Shown here: positions 6,710 to 15,843 of the stretch, in pieces
How the letters are laid out: each line of letters begins with the position of its first letter
How positions within the stretch are numbered: position 1 is the stretch's first letter
DNA from: Jannaschia seohaensis
GTDB lineage: Bacteria; Pseudomonadota; Alphaproteobacteria; Rhodobacterales; Rhodobacteraceae
DNA: 64,000 nt
Assembly: GCF_900116765.1 (NCBI RefSeq)
Contig: NZ_UETC01000017.1
Span: 1 to 64,000 of the forward strand
Reading direction: 5' to 3'
Position numbers and translations under genes: made by a program
The notes under the pieces: model-generated
Databases searched by the model: none
Told to the model about the DNA's origin: nothing
The model's input: the letters and a program-made list of their open reading frames with translations, nothing else

Positions 6710-8950
6710 ATGGGACAAAGCGAAAGCAGCGGAAAACCCCTGGGCGGGTCGGCCGGGATCATCTCTATCCTCGTGCCTGGCGGCCTTTTCGTCTGGTTCC
6801 TGCAGTTCCTGCCGGCGGTCGCGGCGGGCGAGACGATCCTGTTCCGCTACGACTGGGTGCCCGCGCTGGGGGTCTCGATCGGGATGCTGATCGACGGGCT
6901 CTCGCTGAGCTTCGCGCTGCTGATCACCGGGATAGGGACGCTGGTTACGCTCTATTCGTCCAGCTATCTCGGCGGGCACGTCCATTACAGCCGCTTCGTC
7001 TGCTATCTGCTGTCCTTCATGTTGGGCATGCTGGGGCTTGTCCTGTCGGACAACCTGCTGGCGCTGTTCGTCTTCTGGGAGGTGACGACGATCGCCTCCT
7101 ATCTGCTGATCGGTTTTTCGGCGGATGAGTCGAAGTCACGGCGCAACGCGCTCCAGGCGCTGCTGGTCACCGGCACGGGCGGCCTCGCCTTCCTGGCCGG
7201 GATCATCCTGCTGGGTGCGGCGACGGGCACGTTCGAGCTGTCGGAGATCGAAGGCTCCCTGGCCGAGCATCCGCTCTACCTGCCGATCTTCATCCTGGTC
7301 GTGCTGGGCGCCTTCACCAAATCGGCGCAGGTTCCGTTCCATTTCTGGCTACCCAACGCGATGGCCGCGCCGACGCCGGTCTCGGCCTATCTGCACTCGG
7401 CCACGATGGTGAAGGGCGGGGTTTATCTGCTGGCGCGGCTGAACCCCAGCTTGGGCGGCACAGATCTGTGGTTCTGGACGCTGACGCTCTTTGGAGGGGT
7501 GACCGCGGTCTTCGCCTCGATCCTCGCGATCAAGCAGATCGATATCAAACAGGTGCTGGCCTACACGACGCTGATGGCGCTGGGCACGCTGGTGATGTTC
7601 ATCGGGCTGGGCACCTCGGACGCGATCAAGGCGGCGATGGTGTTCCTGCTGGTCCACAGCTTCTACAAGGCGTCGCTCTTCCTGATGATCGGAGTAGTCG
7701 ATCACGGCACCGGGACGCGGGACGCGACGGTGTTGCGCGGGCTGACGCGGGCAATGCCCTTCACGGCGCTGGCGGCGGCGCTGGCGGCGCTGTCGATGGC
7801 CGGGATCCCGCCGCTCTTCGGGTTCATCGGCAAGGAGTTCTTCTACAAGGCATCGCTGAGCGCCGAGATCGGCATGTTCTGGGTGACGGCCTGCGCTTTC
7901 CTGGCCTCGGCCCTGATGTTTGCGGCCGCCGGCATCGTCGCCTGGCGCCCCTTCACCGGGCGGTTGGCCGAGACGCCAGTCACGCCGCATGAAGGCCCCT
8001 GGGCGATGTTGATCGGGCCGCTGCTGCTGGCCGCGCTGGGGCTCGGCCTGGGCCTCTTCCCCGACTACGCCGAAGTTCTGGTGCGCCCGGCGACCGCCGC
8101 CGTCTACGGCGCGGCGGTGGAGGTCGATCTCTACCTCTTCAAGGAAGTGAATTCCGCGCTGATCCTGTCGCTGGTCACCTTCGCCCTGGGCTGGCTGATC
8201 TATATGGGTCACGGCACGTTACGCGACCGGCTGCGGCGCTCGCCCGACCGCTTCGATCCGGGCTGGGACCGACTGATGGACGGCGTGCTGGCCGGGTGCA
8301 AATGGCAGGCGAACCTGATCCAGACCGGGCAGTTGCGCCGCTATATCTTCGTCACCTTCCTGACCCTCGCCGTCGCGCTGGTCTGGACGATCTGGCGCGC
8401 GGGGTTGGTGCCGACGATGGAGCTGGGCGACGATCTGCGGGTCAAGCACTGGGCCGTGCTGATCGCCATCACCGCGGGGGCGGCCATCGTGGCCTTCACC
8501 AATTCGCGCATGACGGCCGTGGCCGCGCTGGGCGTGGTCGGCGTCGGCGTCGCGCTGATCTTCATCACCTTCGGCGCCCCCGACGTGGCGATCACCCAGC
8601 TTCTGGTCGAGGTGCTGGTGGTCGTGCTGGTCGCGGTCGCGATGCTGAAGCTGCCGCAGATGAACGTGGAACACGTCAAGGCGGTCCGGGTCTGGGATCT
8701 GCTGCTGGCGCTGACCATCGGCGTGTCGACGACCGTGGTGCTGTTGACCGTCATGGATACGCCCTTCGACCTGCGCCTGACCGAGTTCTTCGAGCAAGCC
8801 TCGGCCCCGGTCGCCTTCGGCCGCAACATCGTCAACGTGATCCTTGTGGACTTCCGCGCGCTCGACACTTTCGGCGAGATCGCGGTGGTCGCCATCGCAG
8901 CCCTCGGCGCCTACGCCCTGCTGCGCGGCACGCGGAGGCCCAACCCATGA
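6710..8950 (+). CDS. mrpA: Mrp-type Na+(K+)/H+ antiporter subunit A
   Basis: A 746-residue integral membrane subunit related to respiratory complex I NuoL, with the proton-translocating antiporter domain (FVFWEVTTIASYLLIGF near residues 123-139, KSAQVPFHFWLPNAM near 204-218). An MrpB-like C-terminal domain (VGVALIFITFGAPDVAITQLLVEVL) follows. It forms the large channel half of the seven-subunit Mrp complex, which exchanges Na+ or K+ for H+. Homology seems to start inside the first membrane hairpin: the N-terminal tail MGQSESSGKPLGGS is hydrophilic, so the first helix may be shortened. Start ATG 6710. The stop overlaps mrpB as ATGA. First gene of mrpABCDEFG. Confidence 0.93.
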   Translation: MGQSESSGKPLGGSAGIISILVPGGLFVWFLQFLPAVAAGETILFRYDWVPALGVSIGMLIDGLSLSFALLITGIGTLVTLYSSSYLGGHVHYSRFVCYLLSFMLGMLGLVLSDNLLALFVFWEVTTIASYLLIGFSADESKSRRNALQALLVTGTGGLAFLAGIILLGAATGTFELSEIEGSLAEHPLYLPIFILVVLGAFTKSAQVPFHFWLPNAMAAPTPVSAYLHSATMVKGGVYLLARLNPSLGGTDLWFWTLTLFGGVTAVFASILAIKQIDIKQVLAYTTLMALGTLVMFIGLGTSDAIKAAMVFLLVHSFYKASLFLMIGVVDHGTGTRDATVLRGLTRAMPFTALAAALAALSMAGIPPLFGFIGKEFFYKASLSAEIGMFWVTACAFLASALMFAAAGIVAWRPFTGRLAETPVTPHEGPWAMLIGPLLLAALGLGLGLFPDYAEVLVRPATAAVYGAAVEVDLYLFKEVNSALILSLVTFALGWLIYMGHGTLRDRLRRSPDRFDPGWDRLMDGVLAGCKWQANLIQTGQLRRYIFVTFLTLAVALVWTIWRAGLVPTMELGDDLRVKHWAVLIAITAGAAIVAFTNSRMTAVAALGVVGVGVALIFITFGAPDVAITQLLVEVLVVVLVAVAMLKLPQMNVEHVKAVRVWDLLLALTIGVSTTVVLLTVMDTPFDLRLTEFFEQASAPVAFGRNIVNVILVDFRALDTFGEIAVVAIAALGAYALLRGTRRPNP

Positions 8951-9369
8951 AGTCGTCCCTCATCGTCCGCGCCGCCACGCGCCTGCTGGTCGGCCTGCTG
9001 CTGCTGTTCTCAATCTGGATGCTGCTGCGTGGCCATAACGAGCCCGGCGGCGGGTTCATCGGCGGGCTGATCGGCTCGACCGGGTTCATCCTCTACGCCA
9101 TCGCGCATGGCTGCCGCGCCGCGCGCGAGGCGCTCCGGCTGGAGCCGCAGACCATCGCCATGGTCGGCCTGGGCGTCGCCCTCGCCGCTGGGGCCTTCGC
9201 GGCGATCCCGGGCGATGCGCTGTTCACGGGGCAGTGGCTGTTCCTCTGGCCCAGCGAGGGCTCCAAGGGCGTGCCGCTGTCCAACATCCTTGTCTTCGAT
9301 ATCGGGGTCTATCTGGTCGTTCTTGGCTCGGTGCTGACCCTGGTGCTGGCCCTGGAGGAGGAGGTCTGA
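8947..9369 (+). CDS. mrpB: Mrp antiporter subunit B
   Basis: A 140-residue membrane protein of the MnhB family. The N-terminal helix LLVGLLLLFSIWMLLRGHNEPGGGFIGGLI carries the RGHNEPGGGFIGG signature (about residues 27-39) typical of MrpB. Three further helices and a short acidic end (ALEEEV) follow. ATG 8947 overlaps the mrpA stop, and its own stop overlaps mrpC as TGATG, which signals translational coupling. The longer frame open to 8296 is an out-of-frame passage through mrpA. Confidence 0.93.
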   Translation: MKSSLIVRAATRLLVGLLLLFSIWMLLRGHNEPGGGFIGGLIGSTGFILYAIAHGCRAAREALRLEPQTIAMVGLGVALAAGAFAAIPGDALFTGQWLFLWPSEGSKGVPLSNILVFDIGVYLVVLGSVLTLVLALEEEV

Positions 9370-9734
9370 TGGAGGTCTTCGTCGCCATCATGGTCGGGGC
9401 GCTGGTCACGGCGTCGGTTTATCTGATGCTGGCCCGCAACGTGCTGCGCTTCCTGTTCGGGCTGGTGCTGCTGTCGAACGCCGCCAACCTGGTGATCTTC
9501 GCCGCGGGCGGGCTGACGCCCGAAGCGCCGCCGCTGATCGCCCCCGGCGCCAACGCCCCGCCCGAGGGCGTGGCCAACGCCCTGCCCCAGGCGCTTGTGC
9601 TGACGGCCATCGTGATCGGCTTCGGCCTCTTCGCCTTCGCGCTGACCCTGGTCTATCGCGGGTATCAGAACCTCGGGACGCTCGACACCGACGAGATGCG
9701 CCTGGCCGAGCCGGTGGAGGCCGAAAAGACGTGA
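9369..9734 (+). CDS. mrpC: Mrp antiporter subunit C (NuoK-like)
   Basis: A 121-residue three-helix membrane protein homologous to complex I NuoK. It shows the MLARNVLRFLFGLVLLSNAANLVIF helix and the conserved LPQALVLTAIVIGFGLFAFALTL helix (about residues 73-95), whose buried residues line the ion path in the family. ATG 9369 overlaps the mrpB stop. The gene ends in a GTGA overlap with mrpD. Confidence 0.93.
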   Translation: MEVFVAIMVGALVTASVYLMLARNVLRFLFGLVLLSNAANLVIFAAGGLTPEAPPLIAPGANAPPEGVANALPQALVLTAIVIGFGLFAFALTLVYRGYQNLGTLDTDEMRLAEPVEAEKT

Positions 9735-11242
9735 CGTCCCTCTGGCTGCTTCCCCTTCCGATCATCGTCCCCTTCGCGACGGCGGTCCTGGCCTTCCTGT
9801 TCCGCCGCGGCGCCGAGGGGCGCTGGATTTCCGTGATGGGCTCGGCGGCGACGCTGGTCCTGGGCGTGCTGCTGCTGATGGAGGTGCTCGCCAACGGCCC
9901 GCAAGCCGCGCAGATGGGCGAATGGCCCGCGCCCTTCGGCATCACCCTGGTGGCCGACACGCTGTCGGCCGTCATGGTCGTCATCACCGGCATCACCGGC
10001 CTCGCCGTCGCCATCTACGCCGTGGCCGACATCACCGAAGACATGGAGGAGATGGGCTACCACTCCCTCTTCCAAGTCCTCATCGCGGGCGTCTCGGGCG
10101 CGTTCCTCACCGGCGACCTGTTCAACCTCTATGTCTGGTTCGAGGTCATGCTGATCTCGTCCTTCGGCCTGTTGATTCTGGGCGGCAAGCGGGTGCAGTT
10201 CGACGCGGGGATCAAATACGTCACGCTGAACCTCATCTCGACGATCCTGTTCCTGAGCGGCATCGGCCTGCTCTACGGCACGACCGGCACGCTGAACCTC
10301 GCCGATCTGAGCCGCATCGCGCCCACCGTCGATCCGGGGCTGATGACGGTCATCTCGATGATGTTCATGGTGGGCTTCGGGGTGAAGGCGGCGGTCTTCC
10401 CGCTCTTCTTCTGGCTGCCGGCCTCCTATCACACGCCCAGCTTCGCGGTCTCGGCGGTCTTCGCCGGCTTGCTCACCAAGGTCGGCGTCTACGCGATGAT
10501 GCGGCTCTTCACGCTGGTCTTCACCCAGGACATCGCCTTCACCCATACGATCCTGCTCTGGGTCGCGTGTCTGACCATGGTCACGGGCGTTCTGGGCGCC
10601 GCGGCGCAGACCGATTTCCGCCGCATCCTGTCGTTCCACATCGTCAGCCAGATCGGCTACATGATCCTGGGTCTGGCGCTGATGACGCCGCTCGCGGTGG
10701 TCGGCGCGGTCTTCTACCTGGTCCACCACATCATCGTGAAGGCGAACCTGTTCCTGGTCGCGGGGGTGGCGAACCGGATCGCGGGCGGGACCGAGCTTGC
10801 GCGGATCGGCAGCCTCTACAAGGGCGCGCCCTTCCTCGCCTTCCTGTTCCTCGTCCCGGCCTTCTCGCTGGCGGGCTTCCCGCCGCTCTCGGGCTTCTGG
10901 GCGAAATACGTGCTGGTGAAGGCGTCGATGGATATCGAGCTCTGGATCGTGGCCTTCGTCGCGCTGGCCGTGGGCCTGATGACGATCTATTCGATGACCA
11001 AGATCTGGGGGCAGGCCTTCTGGAAGCCGCATCCCGGGGGCATCGTCCCGACGCTGACTTCGCTTGAGCCGGGGGAACGGATGGCCCTACTGCTGCCGAT
11101 AGTCTCGCTCGCGCTGATGACGGTGCTGATCGGCCTCTACCCCGAGCCCTTCGTCCTCGTGGCGGAGCGGGCGGCGGAGGAACTGCTCGATCCCGCCGCT
11201 TATATCGCGGCCGTCCTCGGAGAAGAGGAGATCCTGCAATGA
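9731..11242 (+). CDS. mrpD: Mrp antiporter subunit D (NuoM/N-like)
   Basis: A 503-residue antiporter subunit with about 14 helices, homologous to NuoM/NuoN. The membrane glutamate helix GDLFNLYVWFEVMLISSFGLL (about residues 132-152) and the KAAVFPLFFWLPASY motif (about 219-233) with its lysine identify the proton-pumping domain. A second lysine helix, HHIIVKANLFLVAG, follows near 333-346. It starts with GTG 9731, overlapping the mrpC stop, and ends overlapping mrpE by 4 bp. Confidence 0.94.
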   Translation: MTSLWLLPLPIIVPFATAVLAFLFRRGAEGRWISVMGSAATLVLGVLLLMEVLANGPQAAQMGEWPAPFGITLVADTLSAVMVVITGITGLAVAIYAVADITEDMEEMGYHSLFQVLIAGVSGAFLTGDLFNLYVWFEVMLISSFGLLILGGKRVQFDAGIKYVTLNLISTILFLSGIGLLYGTTGTLNLADLSRIAPTVDPGLMTVISMMFMVGFGVKAAVFPLFFWLPASYHTPSFAVSAVFAGLLTKVGVYAMMRLFTLVFTQDIAFTHTILLWVACLTMVTGVLGAAAQTDFRRILSFHIVSQIGYMILGLALMTPLAVVGAVFYLVHHIIVKANLFLVAGVANRIAGGTELARIGSLYKGAPFLAFLFLVPAFSLAGFPPLSGFWAKYVLVKASMDIELWIVAFVALAVGLMTIYSMTKIWGQAFWKPHPGGIVPTLTSLEPGERMALLLPIVSLALMTVLIGLYPEPFVLVAERAAEELLDPAAYIAAVLGEEEILQ

Positions 11243-11718
11243 GCCTTTTTCTGCTCAACATCATCCTGGCCATCGCCTGGGCCGCCCTGACCGGGACGTT
11301 CACGCTGGCGGGGTTGGGTGTCGGCCTCGTCGTCGGCTTCTTCGCGCTTTGGGTGGCCTCTCCGTTGTTCGAGGAGAATGGCGGCCGTTACTTCACCCGC
11401 GTCTGGCGCTGGATCAAGCTGGTGGTTCTGTTCCATTACGAGCTCATCGTCTCGTCGCTCTCGGTCGCATGGGACGTGCTGACGCCACGCCACCGGGCGC
11501 GGCCGGGGATCGTCGCCGTGCCGCTCAAGGCCAAGGGCGAAGCGGAGGTTCTGCTGGTCACGAACCTCATCTCGCTTACCCCGGGCACGCTCAGCCTGGA
11601 CGTGACCGAGGATTGCAACACCCTTTTCGTCCACGCGATGTTCGCGGACGACCCGCAGAAGATCCGGGACGACATCGAGAACGGGATGGAGCGCTGGGTC
11701 CGGGAGGCGATGGAATGA
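11239..11718 (+). CDS. mrpE: Mrp antiporter subunit E
   Basis: A 159-residue MnhE-family protein: two N-terminal helices, then a cytoplasmic domain with the LLVTNLISLTPGTLSLDV signature (about residues 102-119) that defines the family. It is required for assembly or activity of the Mrp complex. ATG 11239 overlaps the mrpD stop (ATGA) and its stop overlaps mrpF. Confidence 0.93.
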   Translation: MSLFLLNIILAIAWAALTGTFTLAGLGVGLVVGFFALWVASPLFEENGGRYFTRVWRWIKLVVLFHYELIVSSLSVAWDVLTPRHRARPGIVAVPLKAKGEAEVLLVTNLISLTPGTLSLDVTEDCNTLFVHAMFADDPQKIRDDIENGMERWVREAME

Positions 11719-12089
11719 ACGAGACGGTGACGGCTCCTCTTTCGGCAACCATGCCGATCCTGGCCTTCGCGGTGCAGGTCGGCTTCCTGATGGTGATGGC
11801 GGGCATCGTGCTGGCCTTCGTGCGGCTGGCCAAGGGCCCCAGCCTGCCGGACCGGGTGGTCGCGCTCGACACGATGACGGTTCTGATCGTCGCCTTCTGC
11901 GGCCTCTTCGTCTTCGAAAGCGGGGCGACCGCCTTTCTCGACGTGGCGGTCGTGCTGGCGCTGGTCGGCTTTCTCGCCACGGTCGCGCTGGCCCGCTTCG
12001 TCGAGCGCAAGGCCGACCGGGCCGACGTGGATCGCGTCATCCAGCCCCCCCGGCCAGAGCCGACCCCAGATATCGAGGAGCTGCCATGA
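11715..12089 (+). CDS. mrpF: Mrp antiporter subunit F
   Basis: A 124-residue three-helix protein of the MnhF family, with the LAKGPSLPDRVVALDTMTVL loop (about residues 35-54) and the helix FLDVAVVLALVGFLATVALARF. The family is part of the Mrp complex, and close relatives have been linked to bile-salt and sodium extrusion. ATG 11715 overlaps the mrpE stop. The longer upstream frame is a shadow of mrpE. The stop overlaps mrpG by 4 bp. Confidence 0.93.
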   Translation: MNETVTAPLSATMPILAFAVQVGFLMVMAGIVLAFVRLAKGPSLPDRVVALDTMTVLIVAFCGLFVFESGATAFLDVAVVLALVGFLATVALARFVERKADRADVDRVIQPPRPEPTPDIEELP

Positions 12090-12460
12090 TCCTGGAGATC
12101 GTCCTTTCGGTCCTGGTCCTGCTTGGGGGATTCTTCGCCTTCGTCGCGGGGCTTGGCATCCTCCGGCTGCCGGACGTGCTGATCCGGATGCACGCGACGA
12201 CGAAGGCCGGAACGCTGGCCTCGGGCCTCATCATGGCCGCCGTGGCGCTCGGCCTCGGGGACTCCGCCACGGTCGCGCGCGCCGTGGCCATCGTGCTGTT
12301 CCTGCTGCTCACGGCTCCGGTGGCGGCGCATATGATCGGGCGCGCGGCCTTCCGGGCGGGCGTGCCGCTATGGGAGACCGATATCGACCGGACCGCCGAC
12401 GAAAAGCTCGGCGTCCTGCCGGAACTGGCGCGCCGCCGGTCCGAGGGCCCGCGGCGCTGA
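12086..12460 (+). CDS. mrpG: Mrp antiporter subunit G
   Basis: A 124-residue MnhG-family membrane protein ending the operon. The signature GILRLPDVLIRMHATTKAGTLASGLI occupies about residues 24-49. Three helices are followed by a charged cytoplasmic tail (WETDIDRTADEKLGVLPELA) with conserved acidic residues. Overlapping starts and stops through all seven genes indicate a single transcript from the divergent promoter region near 6610-6710. Confidence 0.93.
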   Translation: MILEIVLSVLVLLGGFFAFVAGLGILRLPDVLIRMHATTKAGTLASGLIMAAVALGLGDSATVARAVAIVLFLLLTAPVAAHMIGRAAFRAGVPLWETDIDRTADEKLGVLPELARRRSEGPRR

Positions 12461-12841
12461 CCGCATCCGCGCCGGCTACGTCGCCTGGCCATCGGCGCGG
12501 ATCAGACCGGCCCGCGTCACGGCGCGAGGGCCCTGTCGGCGCGGCGCCATGGGCGCGATTCAGAGCGGTTGAAGAGCGGCGTCGCGGGCCTCGCGCGCTT
12601 ACGGGAGTGTCGATCGGTCGGGAAGCGTGTCTCAAGATGCGGGCACCGCCGCCACCGGAATAGCTTCGGCGCGTTGGGTCGTGACTTTGGTCCCGCTCAC
12701 GCAGCCTCCTAAGGGTTCTACGACCTGCACGCCGTTTCACCGGCCTCGCCCTGCTGCTCCCCGACGCCATGTCCAGCGGCAACGACACAGTCCCGCTGAA
12801 CTGGCAGGGCTGGGCGCCTTGACGGTGGTCCGTCGGCGCGC
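12461..12841. other. Gene-free gap between mrpG and the DUF1523 gene
   Basis: About 380 bp between convergent genes. Short open frames on both strands have no recognisable similarity or ribosome-binding site. No strong hairpin followed by T-rich sequence was seen. The composition is slightly less GC-rich in 12590-12740 than in the flanking genes. Confidence 0.4.
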
Positions 12842-13459
12842 CTAGCGCCCCCGGAACCAGTCGCGGATGCCGCGGCGGCGTTCCGCGAAGTGGTCGCCCG
12901 CATCCTCCCAGGCCTCGCCGATATCCTCGGCGACCCGGCGGCGCCAGCGCATGACCCGAACCGTGATCGCCCAGATCGTTCCCGCGAGCAGGGTCAGGAA
13001 GATGATGTTGAACCAGGGGATCAGGGTCACGTCCGGCCCTTCGACCGGGCGGATCGAGACGGCGTTCGGGTAGATCGACAGCCACTCGAAGCGCCAGCCG
13101 TAATGGCGCACGGCGACCCATTCCTGATCGACATCCGAGTCGTAATCGTTCGCCTCGGCCTGGAGATTGCCTGAGTCGAACTTGAAATAGGGCGGCCAGA
13201 AGCCCGTATCCTGGTTGCGGTAGACCCGGGCGTTGCGGTTCTCGTCCACCGCGTTGATGAAGCGCACGTCTCGGCTGTCGGCGACAGCGTTGCCCCCGTC
13301 CGGCCCGGCATAGAACGCGCCGTTCCAGCCCGAGGTATCGACGCGGATCACCTCGGTTCCGGTGATCCGCACGATGTCCCGGTCCGGCAGGTTGTAATGC
13401 AGAAAACCGCCCGCGATCAGCACCACGATCAGCAACAAGGCATATTTGACGAAGCGCAT
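12842..13459 (-). CDS. DUF1523 family membrane-anchored protein
   Basis: A 205-residue protein with an N-terminal helix (ALLLIVVLIAGGFLHYNLP), an extracytoplasmic domain of about 130 residues with DVRFINAVDENRNARVYRN and YGWRFEWLSIYPNAV, a second helix (IIFLTLLAGTIWAITVRVMRW) and a basic cytoplasmic tail. The layout and the NLPDRDIVRITGTEV start match DUF1523, found mainly in Rhodobacteraceae and of unknown function. It is first in a leftward group with the two small membrane-protein genes upstream. The gap to the next gene is only 10 bp, which suggests cotranscription. Confidence 0.8.
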   Translation of the reverse strand: MRFVKYALLLIVVLIAGGFLHYNLPDRDIVRITGTEVIRVDTSGWNGAFYAGPDGGNAVADSRDVRFINAVDENRNARVYRNQDTGFWPPYFKFDSGNLQAEANDYDSDVDQEWVAVRHYGWRFEWLSIYPNAVSIRPVEGPDVTLIPWFNIIFLTLLAGTIWAITVRVMRWRRRVAEDIGEAWEDAGDHFAERRRGIRDWFRGR

Positions 13460-13469
13460 CCGGCGTCTC

Positions 13470-13736
13470 CTAAAGGCTGTTCAGAATCAGGCTGGTCCCG
13501 ATCACAAGGGCAAGCGGCACCACATAGACGCCCAGGATCAGCTTCCGGCGCAAGCCGCCCTCGTAGGCGCGCAGGCCGTTCTCGATATGGGTATGCTCCG
13601 GCAGAGGCGGCTGTTCCCGCGCCCATTGCTCGGCCAGCCGCTCCCGCTCGCCGGCCCGGAAATAGAACCAGAGCGAGACGAAGACGACCGTCAGCGCCAC
13701 GACGAGCACCAGCAAGAGACGGGAAATCGGGATCAT
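13470..13736 (-). CDS. Small membrane protein, unknown function
   Basis: An 88-residue protein with a helix at each end (LLLVLVVALTVVFVSLWFYF and LILGVYVVPLALVIGTSLIL) joined by a charged, helical loop of about 35 residues containing a WAREQPPLPEHTH segment. I do not recognise the family. The tight spacing (10 bp) to the DUF1523 gene and the same direction support a real gene and a shared transcript. Confidence 0.6.
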   Translation of the reverse strand: MIPISRLLLVLVVALTVVFVSLWFYFRAGERERLAEQWAREQPPLPEHTHIENGLRAYEGGLRRKLILGVYVVPLALVIGTSLILNSL

Positions 13737-13788
13737 CGGCCACCTCCGCTCATCACCTGTGGGCGGGAGGGCGCGGGGTCAAGGTGCC

Positions 13789-14100
13789 TCACCACTCCGC
13801 CTCGGTCCAGCCCTTGGGCAGGTTGGCCAGCGACAGCACCAGGATTGGCGCCCAAAGCAGCGCGCTGCGCGCCGAGAGCATGACGAAGTGCCAGGGCGCC
13901 TCGCGCCAGACGACACCGCCCGCCGCGCCATAGAGCAGCATGAAGCCCGCCGCCGCCACCACCGCCAGCACCGCCGCCGAGATGAGGCCGTTCACCACCA
14001 GCCAGGCGACGCCCTCGGGCAGGACGCGGCCCAAGGCCCAGGGCAGGCCCCAGGCCAGGAGCCCCAGGCCCAGAAGCGGCAGGACGACATCGGTGAACAT
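13789..14100 (-). CDS. Small hydrophobic membrane protein, unknown function
   Basis: A 103-residue protein with three or four hydrophobic segments (VVLPLLGLGLLAWGLPWAL; LVVNGLISAAVLAVVAAAGFMLLY; SALLWAPILVLSLANL). No motif known to me. It heads the leftward group 14100-12842 and is separated from the next gene by 52 bp. A ribosome-binding AAGGAGG lies just upstream of ATG 14100 on the minus strand. The M20 gene starts divergently at 14192. Confidence 0.6.
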   Translation of the reverse strand: MFTDVVLPLLGLGLLAWGLPWALGRVLPEGVAWLVVNGLISAAVLAVVAAAGFMLLYGAAGGVVWREAPWHFVMLSARSALLWAPILVLSLANLPKGWTEAEW

Positions 14101-14191
14101 GGGGCGGCCTCCTTCGCGCTTTCATATCGGTGCGGGGATGCGGGCTGTCCACCTCTGGCGCTCCGGCCGGTTTCGTGCCCATTTGGCGCCC

Positions 14192-15457
14192 ATGGACGCC
14201 TTACTGACCGAAATCGAAGCCCGAGCGGACGAGATCGCGGCCCTGACCGCCGACCTCGTCCGGATCCCGACGCTCAACCCGCCCGGCCGCCACTACCGCG
14301 ACATCTGCGACGCGGTCGGCGCGCGCATGTGCGCGCGCGGCTGGCAGGTGGAGATGATCCGCGCCGAGGGCGCGCTGGGCGACAGCGACGCCTATCCCCG
14401 CTGGAACGTCATCTGCCGGCTGGAGGGCAAGGCCCCCGGCGACACAGTGCATTTCAACTCCCATCACGACGTGGTCGCCGTTGGCGAGGGCTGGACCCGC
14501 GACCCGTTCGGCGGCGAGATCGAGGGCGGCCGCGTCTGGGGCCGGGGCGCCTGCGACATGAAGGGCGGGCTGGCCACCTCCATCGTCGCGGCGGAGGCCT
14601 TTGCCGACCGCGTCCCCGACTTCCGCGGAGCCATCGAGATCAGCGCCACCGCAGACGAGGAATCGGGCGGCTATGGCGGCGTCGCCCATCTGGCCGAGCA
14701 GGGCCGCTTCGCCCATGTCGGCCATGTCATCATCCCCGAGCCGCTGGGCAAAGACCGCATCTGCCTGGGCCATCGCGGGGTCTGGTGGGCCGAGATCGAG
14801 ACCAAGGGCCATATCGCCCATGGCTCCATGCCCTTCCTCGGCGACTGCGCCGTGCGGCACATGGGCGCCGTCCTCGACGAGATGGAGCGCACGCTCTTTC
14901 CCCTGCTCGCCGGACGCCGGACCGACGCGCCTGTCATCCCCGACGGCGCGCGCCAGCCGACGGTGAACCTGAACGCGATCCATGGCGGGGAGCCGGTCCA
15001 GCCCGACGGCTATACCGGCCTGCCCTCGGCCTGCGTGCCCGATCGCTGCGTGCTGACCATCGATCGCCGCTTTCTGCCCGAAGAGGACATCGCCGAGGTC
15101 AAGGCCGAGATCCGGGCGCTGATGGAGCGGGTGCGCGCCGCGCGGCCGGACTTTCGCTACGAGATCCGCGACCTGTTCGAGGTCCTGCCCACCATGACCC
15201 CCGAGGACGCCCCCATCGTGACGACCGTCCGCCAGGCCGTCGCCGACGTGATGGGCCGCGACGCGGGCTTCGTCGTCAGCCCCGGCACCTATGACCAGAA
15301 GCATATCGACCGGATCGGACGGCTGAAGAACTGTATCGCCTACGGCCCCGGCGTACTGGACCTCGCGCACCAGCCCGACGAGTGGATCGGCATCGACGAC
15401 ATGGTCGATTCGGGCAAGGTCATGGCCCTGGCGCTCCACCGGCTGCTGGGCGGGTGA
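14192..15457 (+). CDS. M20 family metallodeacylase (ArgE/DapE-like)
   Basis: A 421-residue zinc-dependent amidohydrolase of the acetylornithine deacetylase / succinyl-diaminopimelate desuccinylase family. Metal and catalytic residues are visible: His and Asp in HFNSHHDVV (about residues 88-96), Asp in GRGACDMKGG (about 118-127), the Glu-Glu pair in ATADEESGG (about 151-159) and a late His in YDQKHIDR. The dimerisation lid domain lies between about 195 and 315. The substrate is not certain: DapE and ArgE are usually shorter, and this longer group is often annotated only as an acetylornithine deacetylase-like enzyme. ATG 14192 is where homology begins. The stop overlaps the next gene (GTGA), so the two are coupled. 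Confidence 0.85.
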   Translation: MDALLTEIEARADEIAALTADLVRIPTLNPPGRHYRDICDAVGARMCARGWQVEMIRAEGALGDSDAYPRWNVICRLEGKAPGDTVHFNSHHDVVAVGEGWTRDPFGGEIEGGRVWGRGACDMKGGLATSIVAAEAFADRVPDFRGAIEISATADEESGGYGGVAHLAEQGRFAHVGHVIIPEPLGKDRICLGHRGVWWAEIETKGHIAHGSMPFLGDCAVRHMGAVLDEMERTLFPLLAGRRTDAPVIPDGARQPTVNLNAIHGGEPVQPDGYTGLPSACVPDRCVLTIDRRFLPEEDIAEVKAEIRALMERVRAARPDFRYEIRDLFEVLPTMTPEDAPIVTTVRQAVADVMGRDAGFVVSPGTYDQKHIDRIGRLKNCIAYGPGVLDLAHQPDEWIGIDDMVDSGKVMALALHRLLGG

Positions 15458-15804
15458 AGACGATCCATCTCGACATCAACGACCGGGGCAGCCGTTACGC
15501 CGTCACCGGCGCGCCCGCCGCCGACGCGGAGGCGGCGAAGCAGGTGGTCAAACGGCTCTGCCGCGGCAAGAAGTTCGCGAAGGCCACCCATAACAGCTGG
15601 GCGCTGATCGGCGCCGACGGCCCGGTCAAGAACGACGATGGCGAGGCGGGCGCGGGCATGGTCATCCTGCGCATGCTGGAGCGGGAGGAGCTGCACGACC
15701 ATGTCGTCATCGTCACCCGCTGGTATGGCGGCAAGCATCTGGGCGGCGACCGCTTCCGCCACGTTCAGGAGGCGGTGCGGACCTATCTCGACGCGTTGAG
15801 CTAG
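15454..15804 (+). CDS. YigZ/IMPACT-family protein (UPF0029)
   Basis: A 116-residue protein with the N-terminal IMPACT/YigZ domain only: SRYAVTGAPAAD, then the family signature DDGEAGAGM (about residues 67-75) and VTRWYGGKHLGGDRFRHVQEA (about 88-108). E. coli YigZ is about 200 residues, so the C-terminal ferredoxin-like domain is absent. Eukaryotic IMPACT regulates GCN2; the bacterial role is unknown. It starts with GTG 15454 inside the stop of the M20 gene, indicating one transcript. Confidence 0.85.
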   Translation: MKTIHLDINDRGSRYAVTGAPAADAEAAKQVVKRLCRGKKFAKATHNSWALIGADGPVKNDDGEAGAGMVILRMLEREELHDHVVIVTRWYGGKHLGGDRFRHVQEAVRTYLDALS

Positions 15805-15843
15805 CGCGCGCCTGTCCGGCCTCTCGCTTGGCGTCACCGGGGC

